Below, in pieces: positions 33,266 through 41,034 of a stretch of DNA of 45,321 nucleotides (position 1 is its first letter; every line of letters starts with the position of its first letter). The notes below the pieces were generated by a model. It did no database searches. It saw only the letters and a list, made by a program, of their open reading frames with translations, and was not told the origin of the DNA. Made by a program: the position numbers and the translations under genes. The stretch covers positions 78,207-123,527 of the forward strand of contig MGDH01000018.1 of the NCBI GenBank assembly GCA_001790855.1, written 5' to 3'. The DNA is from Candidatus Schekmanbacteria bacterium RIFCSPLOWO2_02_FULL_38_14. GTDB taxonomy: Bacteria; Schekmanbacteria; GWA2-38-11.

Positions 33266-34228
33266 TTGGAAAAACTTCTTGGAACAAGAGAGGCTTATGG
33301 TGAAGCCCTTGTTAATCTTGGAGAAAAATACAAAAATTTAGTAGTTCTTGATGCAGACCTCTCCGGTTCAACTAAAACATCAATGTTTGCAAAAGCATTC
33401 CCTGACAGGTTCTTCAACATGGGAGTAGCCGAGCAGAATATGGTGGGAACAGCAGCAGGCCTTGCAGCATCAGGAAAAATTGTGTTTGTAAGCACTTTCG
33501 CAATATTCCTCACAGGAAGGGCATGGGAACAGGTAAGGCAATCAATTTCATTCCCAAAACAGAACGTGAAACTTGTTTCAAGCCACGGAGGAATAACAGT
33601 TGGAAGCGACGGAGCATCACATCAGTCAGTAGAAGATATAAGCCTGATGAGATCTCTCCCGAATATGAAAGTGGTAGTCCCTTCAGACGCTTATGAAGCA
33701 AAAAAAGTTATTGAATATGCTGCTGCATTCGTTGGACCAATTTATATCCGCTGTTCAAGAGAAAAATTCCCTGTTCTCTTTGATGAAAATTATGTTTTTG
33801 AACTTGGAAAGGGTAAAATTCTGAAAGAAGGGAAAGACGCAACAATTTTTGCCTGTGGAATTATGCTGGCTGTTTCTCTTGAAGCAGCTTTTGTGCTCGA
33901 AGAAGAAGGGATAAATGTAAGAGTTGCAAATATGCCTTCTGTCAAGCCAATTGACACAGAATTAATAATCCGCTGTTCAGAGGAAACAGGGACAATAATT
34001 ACTGCAGAAGAACATTCCATAATCGGAGGGCTCGGGTCTGCTGTTGCTGAGGTGTTGGTTGAAAACTCTCCATGCCCTATGACAAGGGTTGGGATAAAAG
34101 ACAGATTTGGAATGTCAGGAAGCGTAAAAGACCTCCTTCACGAATACGGATTAACTTCAGAAAACATGGGTAATGCAGTAAAAGTGGCTCTGGAAAAAAA
34201 AAGGAAAAAACTCAAACCTGTATACTGA
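33266..34228 (+). CDS. Transketolase, C-terminal (pyrimidine-binding) subunit
   Basis: A 320-residue second half of transketolase. It has TREAYGEALV, DLSGSTKTSMF, FNMGVAEQNMVGTAAGLA with the glutamate that activates TPP, SSHGGITVGSDGASHQSVED and the C-terminal domain IITAEEHSIIGGLGSAV. I place the start at TTG 33266 because AAGGAGG lies 5 bases before it; the frame is open upstream to 33236 but without a ribosome-binding site. It is translated with the N-terminal subunit and ends 12 bases before ftsE. Confidence 0.92.
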   Translation: MEKLLGTREAYGEALVNLGEKYKNLVVLDADLSGSTKTSMFAKAFPDRFFNMGVAEQNMVGTAAGLAASGKIVFVSTFAIFLTGRAWEQVRQSISFPKQNVKLVSSHGGITVGSDGASHQSVEDISLMRSLPNMKVVVPSDAYEAKKVIEYAAAFVGPIYIRCSREKFPVLFDENYVFELGKGKILKEGKDATIFACGIMLAVSLEAAFVLEEEGINVRVANMPSVKPIDTELIIRCSEETGTIITAEEHSIIGGLGSAVAEVLVENSPCPMTRVGIKDRFGMSGSVKDLLHEYGLTSENMGNAVKVALEKKRKKLKPVY

Positions 34229-34240
34229 GTTTGTAATCAA

Positions 34241-34924
34241 ATGATTCAGCTTTCTAATGTTGACAAGGTCTATAGCGGAGGCAGATGGGCTTTAAAGGAC
34301 ATAAACCTCCATATAAAAAAGGGGGAGTTTATTTTCATTACTGGTCCAAGCGGTGCAGGCAAAACCACAATTCTAAAGCTTATTTACCTTGGGGACAAAG
34401 CCTCTATCGGAGAGGTAATTCTATTTGGGAAAAACTTAGCAAAACTTAAAAAAGGAAGTATTCCCTATTTGCGCAGAAACATGGGCATAATCTTTCAGGA
34501 TTTTAAACTGCTCCTTGATAAGTCTGCTTATGACAATGTAGCCTTTGCCCTAAGAATACTTGGATTCAAAAAAGGAGATATAAGAAGCAGGGTGCTTGAT
34601 ACACTTAAACTTGTCGGATTGGGAAAAAAATCAGGAGAAATAGCCGGAGGTCTGTCCGGAGGAGAGCAGCAGAGAGTCTGCATAGCAAGAGCTGTGGTCA
34701 ATGAACCTGCTCTGATTCTTGCTGATGAGCCCACAGGCAATCTTGATGAAGGAAACGCAAACCATGTAATGGAAATTCTCCGTTCTTTAAATTCAAAAGG
34801 AACAACAGTTGTTGTTGCAACACATAACAGGGCACTCGTTGAAAGATCTGATGGAAGAAATATCTTTATTGACGGAGGAAAAATAACAAAAGAATGCCTT
34901 TTAAGGGAAGGGAATGTTTCTTAA
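34241..34924 (+). CDS. ftsE: Cell-division ABC ATPase FtsE
   Basis: A 227-residue ABC ATPase, normal length. It shows Walker A TGPSGAGKTT (about 35-44), Q-loop MGIIFQDFKLL, signature LSGGEQQR and Walker B LILADEPTGNLD, then ATHN with the switch histidine. The IFQDFKLL segment and length fit FtsE. With FtsX it forms an inner-membrane complex that is mechanically linked to periplasmic peptidoglycan hydrolase activation at the septum. The 3' end overlaps ftsX by 11 bases. Confidence 0.93.
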   Translation: MIQLSNVDKVYSGGRWALKDINLHIKKGEFIFITGPSGAGKTTILKLIYLGDKASIGEVILFGKNLAKLKKGSIPYLRRNMGIIFQDFKLLLDKSAYDNVAFALRILGFKKGDIRSRVLDTLKLVGLGKKSGEIAGGLSGGEQQRVCIARAVVNEPALILADEPTGNLDEGNANHVMEILRSLNSKGTTVVVATHNRALVERSDGRNIFIDGGKITKECLLREGNVS

Positions 34925-35828
34925 AAACTTAAGCTTCTTTTTTCTGGAAGCATTAAAAAATATCAGAACTAATTTCTATCTGCATCTCACAATAATTCTC
35001 ATTATATCAATTTCATTCTCTGTTTTAGGAATAATTTTAATATTTGAAACAAATATTGAAAACATTTTAAGTTCAGTATCAGAAGATATGACTTTGGAAG
35101 TATTCCTTAAAAATGAAATTAAAGCAGACTCTGAAGATTTTTTAAAGCTTAAAACATTTTTACAAAGCTATCCCCTTGTCAAAAAGATTCATTATATATC
35201 ACGTTCTCAGGCATATTTTGATTTCAAGAAAAACTTCAGGCAATACAGCAACCTCCTTGAAGAGCTCGGAGACAATCCCTTTCCTGCCTCCTTCCGTTTA
35301 GCCCTGAAAAAAGGTTTTGACAACAAAAAGGAACTGATAGATTTAATATCAATCCTGAGCAACTGGAAAAGCATTGAAGACCTGAGCCTTAACAAGGAAT
35401 GGGTTAATCATTTCTACTCGTTCGTTTCATTAATCAGGATGTCTGTATGGCTTCTCATAGCACTTATAACTGCTGGCATGATTTTGATTATTTATAATGG
35501 CATTAAACTGACTATCCATTCAAAATCCCCACAGATAGAAATAATGAAACTGGTCGGAGCTACAAACTGGTTTATACGCGGGCAGTTTATATTTGAAGGA
35601 GTTTTGGAAGGGTTGATTGGCGCATCTGTTTCTCTCTTGATTCTTTTTTTAACATATCAATTATTATTCCAGAAAATCACTGATGCATTTTCGTTCCTTT
35701 TCCCTCAGCATTCATTTTCTTTTTTACCGGTTGAATATATATTCATAATCATTGTCTCAGGAACAATCATGGGTCTTTTTGGGGCAATTTTGTCCGCTTC
35801 AAAATTCCTGAAAGACATCTATGGTTAA
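34914..35828 (+). CDS. ftsX: Cell-division membrane protein FtsX
   Basis: A 304-residue protein with the FtsX layout: short cytoplasmic N-terminus, first helix (about 20-42), a large periplasmic domain (VSEDMTLEVFLKNEI... to about 170), then three helices, with EIMKLVGATNWFIRGQFIFEG as the conserved cytoplasmic loop. The periplasmic domain binds the hydrolase regulator (EnvC in Escherichia coli), whose likely gene follows. AAGGGAAGGG precedes the ATG. Confidence 0.92.
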   Translation: MFLKNLSFFFLEALKNIRTNFYLHLTIILIISISFSVLGIILIFETNIENILSSVSEDMTLEVFLKNEIKADSEDFLKLKTFLQSYPLVKKIHYISRSQAYFDFKKNFRQYSNLLEELGDNPFPASFRLALKKGFDNKKELIDLISILSNWKSIEDLSLNKEWVNHFYSFVSLIRMSVWLLIALITAGMILIIYNGIKLTIHSKSPQIEIMKLVGATNWFIRGQFIFEGVLEGLIGASVSLLILFLTYQLLFQKITDAFSFLFPQHSFSFLPVEYIFIIIVSGTIMGLFGAILSASKFLKDIYG

Positions 35829-35890
35829 TATGATTAAAACACCGTCTATTCCTGTTGTTAGCAGGAAGATATAATTTTTGCTTTTTTAAA

Positions 35891-37084
35891 ATGTTAATCA
35901 GAACCTGTACAAAATGGCTTTTACCACTCCTTGTTTTTTCATTCTTCTTTTTTATCGTTGAAGCAAAGTACTCCTTGCTGTACAGCTCATCAGAAGATAT
36001 AGAAAAAAACATTTCTGAAAGCCAGAAAAAATTAAACGACTACAATAAAAAACTGCTCCTGGAAAAAAGTAAATTAGAAAAGCTGAAGGAAAACAAGGCT
36101 GATATCCTTTACGGAATAGAAAAACTGAACAATCTGATAGCCGCAAGGAAAAAAGAACTTGAAACGTATAAAAAAGAATATGAAAAAAACCTGCTGCTTC
36201 TGAATGAACTTCAGGAGAAAATTGACCAACAGGCAGGCAGGCTTTCCTCTGCCAGGGAAAGACTCGGGAAAAAGCTGAGAGCTGTCTACAAAAACGGAAT
36301 GTTTCGCCGGATGGAAATCATTTATAACTCAAAAAACTATCTTGATCTCATCCGGAAAATTAAACTGCTTCAGATAATTTCGAAAAATGATGCAGGACTC
36401 ATAGAAGCCTTCAAGGATGGAATCAGGGAACTGGAAGAGACTAAAAAAAACCTGACTGATTCAAAAAATAAATCTCTTGAAATAGTTGAAAAAATAAAAA
36501 CAGCTGAAAAAGAAATCCTGATGCGCAAGAGCGAAAAAGAACGCCTTCTTGCTGAAATTAATTCTGACGAGAAAAGGCGCACAGCCTCCCTTGAAAAACT
36601 TGAAAATGATTCAAAAAATCTTCAGGATTTGGTTAAAAATCTTTTAAAGAAAAAAACTTCCTCTCAGGAAATAGCAAAGGGAAAAAAGAATTTAGGGAAA
36701 CTCAAAACAGTTAAGGGAAGCCTCCCCTGGCCTGTGCAAGGAAGAATTATTAAGCTTTTTGGAAAACAGCTCAATCAGGAGCTTAACACATATCTTTATA
36801 ACAGAGGAATAACAATAAGCGTAGAAAGCGAAAGGAAATTCACTTCAATCTTTGCCGGAACGATTTTGTTTGCAGATAATTTTTCAGGATACGGTAAGCT
36901 TATAATAATAGACCATGGAAGTAGTTTGTATTCTGTATATGGCAATGCCGGTGAAATTTACGCAGGAGTCGGAGAGAAAGCAACTCAGGGCAAAATACTC
37001 GGGAAAGTTGACGGAGAACTATATTTTGAAATAAGGTACAGGGGAAGCCCACAGGACCCGCTTATGTGGTTGAAAAAGGAATAG
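35891..37084 (+). CDS. envC: EnvC-like murein hydrolase activator (coiled coil plus degenerate LytM/M23 domain)
   Basis: The gene encodes about 397 residues: a signal peptide or anchor (LLPLLVFSFFFFIVEA), a long coiled coil (about 30-265, rich in K/E/L heptads), and a C-terminal LytM-like domain (SLPWPVQGRIIKLFG to DPLMWLKKE). The zinc ligands of active M23 peptidases are missing: the HxxxD region reads YNRGITIS and the last HxH region reads LYFEIRY. This is as in EnvC, which lacks catalytic activity and instead switches on amidases under FtsEX control. The start is ATG 35891; an in-frame TTG at 35855 would lengthen it. Position right after ftsEX supports the role. Confidence 0.88.
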   Translation: MLIRTCTKWLLPLLVFSFFFFIVEAKYSLLYSSSEDIEKNISESQKKLNDYNKKLLLEKSKLEKLKENKADILYGIEKLNNLIAARKKELETYKKEYEKNLLLLNELQEKIDQQAGRLSSARERLGKKLRAVYKNGMFRRMEIIYNSKNYLDLIRKIKLLQIISKNDAGLIEAFKDGIRELEETKKNLTDSKNKSLEIVEKIKTAEKEILMRKSEKERLLAEINSDEKRRTASLEKLENDSKNLQDLVKNLLKKKTSSQEIAKGKKNLGKLKTVKGSLPWPVQGRIIKLFGKQLNQELNTYLYNRGITISVESERKFTSIFAGTILFADNFSGYGKLIIIDHGSSLYSVYGNAGEIYAGVGEKATQGKILGKVDGELYFEIRYRGSPQDPLMWLKKE

Positions 37085-37166
37085 ACTAATATTATATTTG
37101 TAATTTCAGTGTTATTATTTTAGATTTAAAATTGTATTTAAACTGCAAACAAATGGAGGAAAATAA

Positions 37167-38528
37167 ATGCTTAAGAAAAAAAATCTGTATGTTGCTATTG
37201 CCGTAATGACCATTGCTGCTGTTCTCGGGATAGCAATAAAAGCAAAGGTTGAAGAGAGAAGAGATGAAATCTATGAAAAGCTGTCTGTTTTTACACAGGC
37301 ATTCACTCTTGTAAAGGGACAGTATATTGACGCAGAAAAAACAAAAGACAAAGACCTGATTTACGGTGCAATCAATGGAATGCTCAATACCCTTGACCCC
37401 CACTCATCCTTTCTTCCCCCTGATATGTATAAGGAAATGCAGATTGAAACCCAGGGGAAATTCGGCGGAGTCGGCATCCAGATTTCAATGGTAAAAGACC
37501 AGCTCACAGTAATTACACCTATAGACGATACCCCTGCATTTAAAGCCGGAATAAAGCCTCTTGACAGGATAGTGAAAATAAATGGAGAATCAACGCGTGG
37601 CGTGTCGCTTACAGATGCAGTAAAAAAGATGAGGGGCCCTAAAGGGACTAACGTTACAATAACGATAATGCGGGATTCATTCAAAGAACCGAAAGATTTT
37701 GTCCTTGAAAGAGATATAATAAAAATAAAAAGCATAAAGTCAAAAATTCTGGATGATATTGGATATCTAAGGATAACCCAGTTTCAGGAAGATACAAGCC
37801 GCGAGCTTGATAACGCCCTAAACGATATTTTGAAATCAAATATTAAAGGACTTGTTCTGGATTTGAGGAATAATCCCGGTGGGTTGCTGAACATGGCTTC
37901 AGATGTATGCGACCGTTTTCTTAAGGAAGGGAAACTTCTTGTATATACTGTTGACCAGTCAGGAAAAAGAGATTTGGAATTCATTTCAAAGAAAACTCCC
38001 CTCTGTCCCAACATACCAATGGCTGTTCTTGTAAACAGCGGAAGTGCAAGCGCATCAGAAATTGTTGCAGGAGCTCTGCAGGATTGGGAAAGAGCTGTGG
38101 TAATAGGAGTCAAAACATTTGGCAAGGGCTCTGTTCAGACTGTAATACCATTGAGTGATGGCTCAGCCCTAAGACTTACTACTTCCAGATATTACACTCC
38201 AAAGGGAAGGTCTATTCAGGAAAAGGGAATTATGCCTGACATAGAAGTTGAAGAAGCAGAACCAAGCCCTGACAAAAAAGAACAGAGGTTTTTCTTGAGA
38301 GAAAAGGACCTGGAGAATCACCTGAAAAATGAAGCTGCAACTGAAAAAACTGGAACAAAAGACAGCAAAGAGAAAAAAGAGGTTGAGAAAGAACCTCAGC
38401 CTGAAGAAATCTTACAATCAATAACCTCTCAGGAAATCGACCCATCAAAAGATTACCAGCTTAAAAGGGCTATTGAAATCCTGAAGGGGCACACTATTCT
38501 ACAAAAACTTTCAGAACAGGCATCATAA
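37167..38528 (+). CDS. ctpA: C-terminal processing peptidase, family S41 (CtpA)
   Basis: A 453-residue serine protease with an N-terminal membrane segment (LYVAIAVMTIAAVLGIAI). A PDZ domain (about 95-175, FGGVGIQI...PLDRIVKING) is followed by the S41 core. NSGSASASE carries the likely nucleophile Ser295, and TFGKGSVQT carries Lys320, with the 25-residue spacing of the family. GGAGG precedes the ATG. A charged tail (about 370-430) follows. CtpA-type enzymes trim or degrade periplasmic proteins, including cell-wall hydrolases in some bacteria, which fits the neighbours. Confidence 0.93.
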   Translation: MLKKKNLYVAIAVMTIAAVLGIAIKAKVEERRDEIYEKLSVFTQAFTLVKGQYIDAEKTKDKDLIYGAINGMLNTLDPHSSFLPPDMYKEMQIETQGKFGGVGIQISMVKDQLTVITPIDDTPAFKAGIKPLDRIVKINGESTRGVSLTDAVKKMRGPKGTNVTITIMRDSFKEPKDFVLERDIIKIKSIKSKILDDIGYLRITQFQEDTSRELDNALNDILKSNIKGLVLDLRNNPGGLLNMASDVCDRFLKEGKLLVYTVDQSGKRDLEFISKKTPLCPNIPMAVLVNSGSASASEIVAGALQDWERAVVIGVKTFGKGSVQTVIPLSDGSALRLTTSRYYTPKGRSIQEKGIMPDIEVEEAEPSPDKKEQRFFLREKDLENHLKNEAATEKTGTKDSKEKKEVEKEPQPEEILQSITSQEIDPSKDYQLKRAIEILKGHTILQKLSEQAS

Positions 38529-38536
38529 TAAAAGGC

Positions 38537-38572
38537 TCAAGGGTTCGAGAGGGACTCCCTCCGGACCCTTGA
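38537..38572 (+). promoter_or_regulatory. Hairpin between ctpA and the yibQ-like gene
   Basis: TCAAGGGT (38537-38544) and ACCCTTGA (38565-38572) form an 8-bp stem with an inner GAGGG/CCCTC helix. There is no T run after it, so an attenuator or mRNA-stability element is more likely than a terminator. Confidence 0.4.
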
Positions 38573-38610
38573 AATCTCCTTGCGATATTCCCTTTAAATT
38601 GAAACAGGCA

Positions 38611-39774
38611 ATGGCTAAAAAAAAGAATAAAGAGACCGGCAGGTCCCCCTATCTCGGAACAATTATTTTTGTTATTGTCGCTGTTGCAGCAGGTGTAATT
38701 GCATTAAAGTATATTGAAAAACAAAAAATCCATAGCCAGCTTTTAGAAAATTCTGAAAAATTAAACCTCAGTCTTGAAAGCTCTCTGTTTAAAGCAGGTT
38801 TATCAAAAAAAGATATTGTTTCAAGCTCTGAGGAGCTTCGTGAAATAGAAAATGGCAAGATTCTTTTCTGCAAAAGAGTTGTTCTTCTTAAAAAAGGTTT
38901 AGCTGCTGAAGATTTGGAAGTTATAGTCAGAAAACTGGCAAAAATAAAAGGAGTTGAGATTGAAAAAGCAGAAGATAATGATGTTGCAAAAAAACAGGGG
39001 ATAAAGCTTATTGTCAGACTCCATACCTTCCCTGTGCAGGAACTTATTATATACCCTGCTTTACAGGATAAAATATCTGACAGAACGTTAACAAAAGATG
39101 AACCCGCAAAAAACCCTGTCATTGCCATCATAATTGATGATATTGGGGGAAGCTTAAAACAGGCAAAACCTTTTCTTGCGATAAATGAACCTATAAATTT
39201 TGCAATACTTCCAAACTTAAGCTTTTCAAAAAAAATATCTCGGTTGGCAGGAAAATCAGGAAAGGAAGTTCTCCTCCACTGCCCAATGGAACCTGAAGAA
39301 TACCCAAAGGCTGATCCCGGTCCCGGAGGGATATTTTTGAAAATGAAAAAAAATGAGATTTTAGAAACGCTTAATGAAAACCTCGATTCAGTTCCCAACG
39401 CAGTCGGATTCAATAACCATATGGGGTCAAGGCTTACTCAGGAGAAAAAAAAAATGGAAATCGTTCTGTCCTGGGCTAAAAAAAAGAATCTCTTTTTCAT
39501 TGACAGCCGTACAACTCCAAAAACCATAGGTGCTGAAACAGCAAGGGAATTAAGCATAAAGACTGCTGAAAGAAAAGTTTTTCTTGATAATATAAGGGAG
39601 ATTCCTGAAATTGAAAAAGAAATCTCCCGGCTTGCAGAATTTGCAAAAAAAGACGGCAAGGCTATCGGAATCGGACATCCCTACCCCGAAACTGCTGCGG
39701 CAATTCAGATGATGATTCCTAAACTAAAGAATGAAGGAATTGAGTTTGTCCCTGTATCTGAAATTGTTGAATGA
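38611..39774 (+). CDS. yibQ: Divergent polysaccharide deacetylase (YibQ/DUF610 family)
   Basis: The gene encodes about 387 residues. A single N-terminal membrane helix (LGTIIFVIVAVAAGVIAL) is followed by a linker of about 130 residues and the deacetylase-like barrel: VIAIIIDDIGG, INFAILPNLSFS, EVLLHCPMEP, VGFNNHMGSRLT, FFIDSRTTP and AIGIGHPYPET. These are the family's equivalents of the NodB-fold metal and catalytic motifs. In Escherichia coli yibQ is next to envC, as here. Its true substrate is not established. The ATG at 38611 is chosen over an upstream TTG at 38569. It ends 4 bases from the convergent DoxX gene. Confidence 0.85.
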   Translation: MAKKKNKETGRSPYLGTIIFVIVAVAAGVIALKYIEKQKIHSQLLENSEKLNLSLESSLFKAGLSKKDIVSSSEELREIENGKILFCKRVVLLKKGLAAEDLEVIVRKLAKIKGVEIEKAEDNDVAKKQGIKLIVRLHTFPVQELIIYPALQDKISDRTLTKDEPAKNPVIAIIIDDIGGSLKQAKPFLAINEPINFAILPNLSFSKKISRLAGKSGKEVLLHCPMEPEEYPKADPGPGGIFLKMKKNEILETLNENLDSVPNAVGFNNHMGSRLTQEKKKMEIVLSWAKKKNLFFIDSRTTPKTIGAETARELSIKTAERKVFLDNIREIPEIEKEISRLAEFAKKDGKAIGIGHPYPETAAAIQMMIPKLKNEGIEFVPVSEIVE

Positions 39775-39778
39775 AAAG

Positions 39779-40153
39779 TTAGTTTTTGTCAAAGCTAAAA
39801 CTGCCGGCTCCAAAGCCTGCCACAACAAACAAACCTCCAAGAATGGCTAAATTTTTCATGAACTGAATTACTTGCATCTGGTCAGCAAAGTTTGTATGAA
39901 AGATTAAGGTCGTGGGAATGAGAAAAACAACAAGCAGAACTGCGCCTATCCTTGCCTTGTATCCAAGCAGAACAGACAACCCGCCTCCAATTTCAAGGAC
40001 AATTGCGCATATTGCAAAAAACGCTGTAAAAGGCATTCCAAAAGAAACCATGTACTTTTGCGTCCCTTCAAAATTCATTATCTTCTCAAAACCAGATGCC
40101 AAAAAAATCTGTGAAATTAATATCCGACCAATAAGCGGAATGATTTTTTGCAT
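39779..40153 (-). CDS. DoxX-family membrane protein
   Basis: A 124-residue protein with four hydrophobic segments. GRILISQIFLASGFEKIMNF, EIGGGLSVLLGY and FMKNLAILGGLF are typical of DoxX/DoxD-like small membrane proteins, whose role (thiosulfate:quinone oxidoreductase subunit in one case, redox-linked in others) is largely unknown. A strong AGGAGG lies 7 bases before the ATG. It is transcribed after the membrane protein gene 40175-40915, with a 21-base gap. Confidence 0.88.
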   Translation of the reverse strand: MQKIIPLIGRILISQIFLASGFEKIMNFEGTQKYMVSFGMPFTAFFAICAIVLEIGGGLSVLLGYKARIGAVLLVVFLIPTTLIFHTNFADQMQVIQFMKNLAILGGLFVVAGFGAGSFSFDKN

Positions 40154-40174
40154 TTTTTATCCTCCTGAGAATAA

Positions 40175-40915
40175 CTATCTGACTTCTGCAGAGGCATTCA
40201 AGTCAAATGGATTTGTTCTTATTGCAAGGGAAAACAAATACGGGTAGTCCTTTTTTAAATGCTTCATATAAGACAACCATTCTGAAATAAGCTGTGTATA
40301 TGCTCTTTTTATGTCAATTGAAAGGTGTTCATAATCAGCATCAGATAAATTCTTAACATCTTTTCTGTGTGCTAATTCATCAGTAAGATGGAAAACTGCC
40401 CAGAGAAGGTCTGTGAACGATTCATGCTCAAGAAGATTTGGATTTCCTAAAAGGCGCAGAAGAAAATCCCTTTCACCTATCAAAAAGCTTCTCAGGCTTT
40501 CTAAATTTCCATTTATGCTGTTGACCGCATAATCATGGTTTTTAATCCTCTTGCTGACTTCTGCAAATTCCTTTTCAGACCACTCGTTTGTTACAAGAAG
40601 ATTTTTTCTTATTTCATCTGACTCAGGGTTAAAGCCTGAAAAAAGCCTTAGCAACTCTGTTCCGACCTGACTAAAAAATGTCCCTATTGCCATGTTCGTC
40701 TTCTTAAGCATATCGCGCCTCTCCCTCTCGCTCAAAAGCTCATCAATAATCAGCGTTACAAACAAGACCTGAATCGGGAGAAAAGCAAGGTCTCCTATCA
40801 GGTAAAGAAAAATATGGTGAGAGTTCCTGAAGATTGCATAGTGCACCAGATAAAAAAACACAGAAACTGCAATCAGCAATATGCCTAAAACAATTTGTCG
40901 TCTATAACGTTTCAT
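40175..40915 (-). CDS. Two-helix membrane protein of unknown function
   Basis: The gene encodes about 246 residues: a basic start (KRYRRQ), two membrane helices (about 7-26, IVLGILLIAVSVFFYLVHY, and 34-56, FLYLIGDLAFLPIQVLFVTLII), then a soluble, mostly helical domain of about 180 residues (ERERRDMLKKTNMAIGTFFS... to SYMKHLKKDYPYLFSLAI). I recognise it only as a conserved type of uncharacterised protein. The ATG at 40915 is preferred; a GTG at 40945 would add ten residues. It lies 21 bases upstream of doxX in the same direction. Confidence 0.7.
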   Translation of the reverse strand: MKRYRRQIVLGILLIAVSVFFYLVHYAIFRNSHHIFLYLIGDLAFLPIQVLFVTLIIDELLSERERRDMLKKTNMAIGTFFSQVGTELLRLFSGFNPESDEIRKNLLVTNEWSEKEFAEVSKRIKNHDYAVNSINGNLESLRSFLIGERDFLLRLLGNPNLLEHESFTDLLWAVFHLTDELAHRKDVKNLSDADYEHLSIDIKRAYTQLISEWLSYMKHLKKDYPYLFSLAIRTNPFDLNASAEVR

Positions 40916-40991
40916 GATTAAAAGCTTTTTTAAAAGAATTAGCACTTGAAAACTAAGGTGTCAAGGAAGGTTTGCCTCTTACAAAAACAAA

Positions 40992-41015
40992 AGGGGTGGT
41001 TTTACAACCACCCCT
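40992..41015 (-). terminator. Intrinsic terminator of the nitrite reductase gene
   Basis: AGGGGTGGTT (40992-41001) and AACCACCCCT (41006-41015) form a perfect 10-bp stem with a 4-base loop. On the minus strand TTTTGTTTTTG follows. It lies 20 bases after the cytochrome stop. The plus side also has a GTTTTTAT stretch, so it may work both ways. Confidence 0.85.
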
Positions 41016-41034
41016 GTCTTGTTTTTATATTAAT

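Noticed and set aside
35891..37084. Active M23 endopeptidase
   Set aside because: The zinc-binding histidines and aspartate are replaced, so an EnvC-like activator is the better call.
38649..39413. 254-codon minus-strand open frame
   Set aside because: It is antisense to the yibQ-like gene; Ser/Phe-rich product typical of a shadow of Lys/Glu-rich coding DNA.
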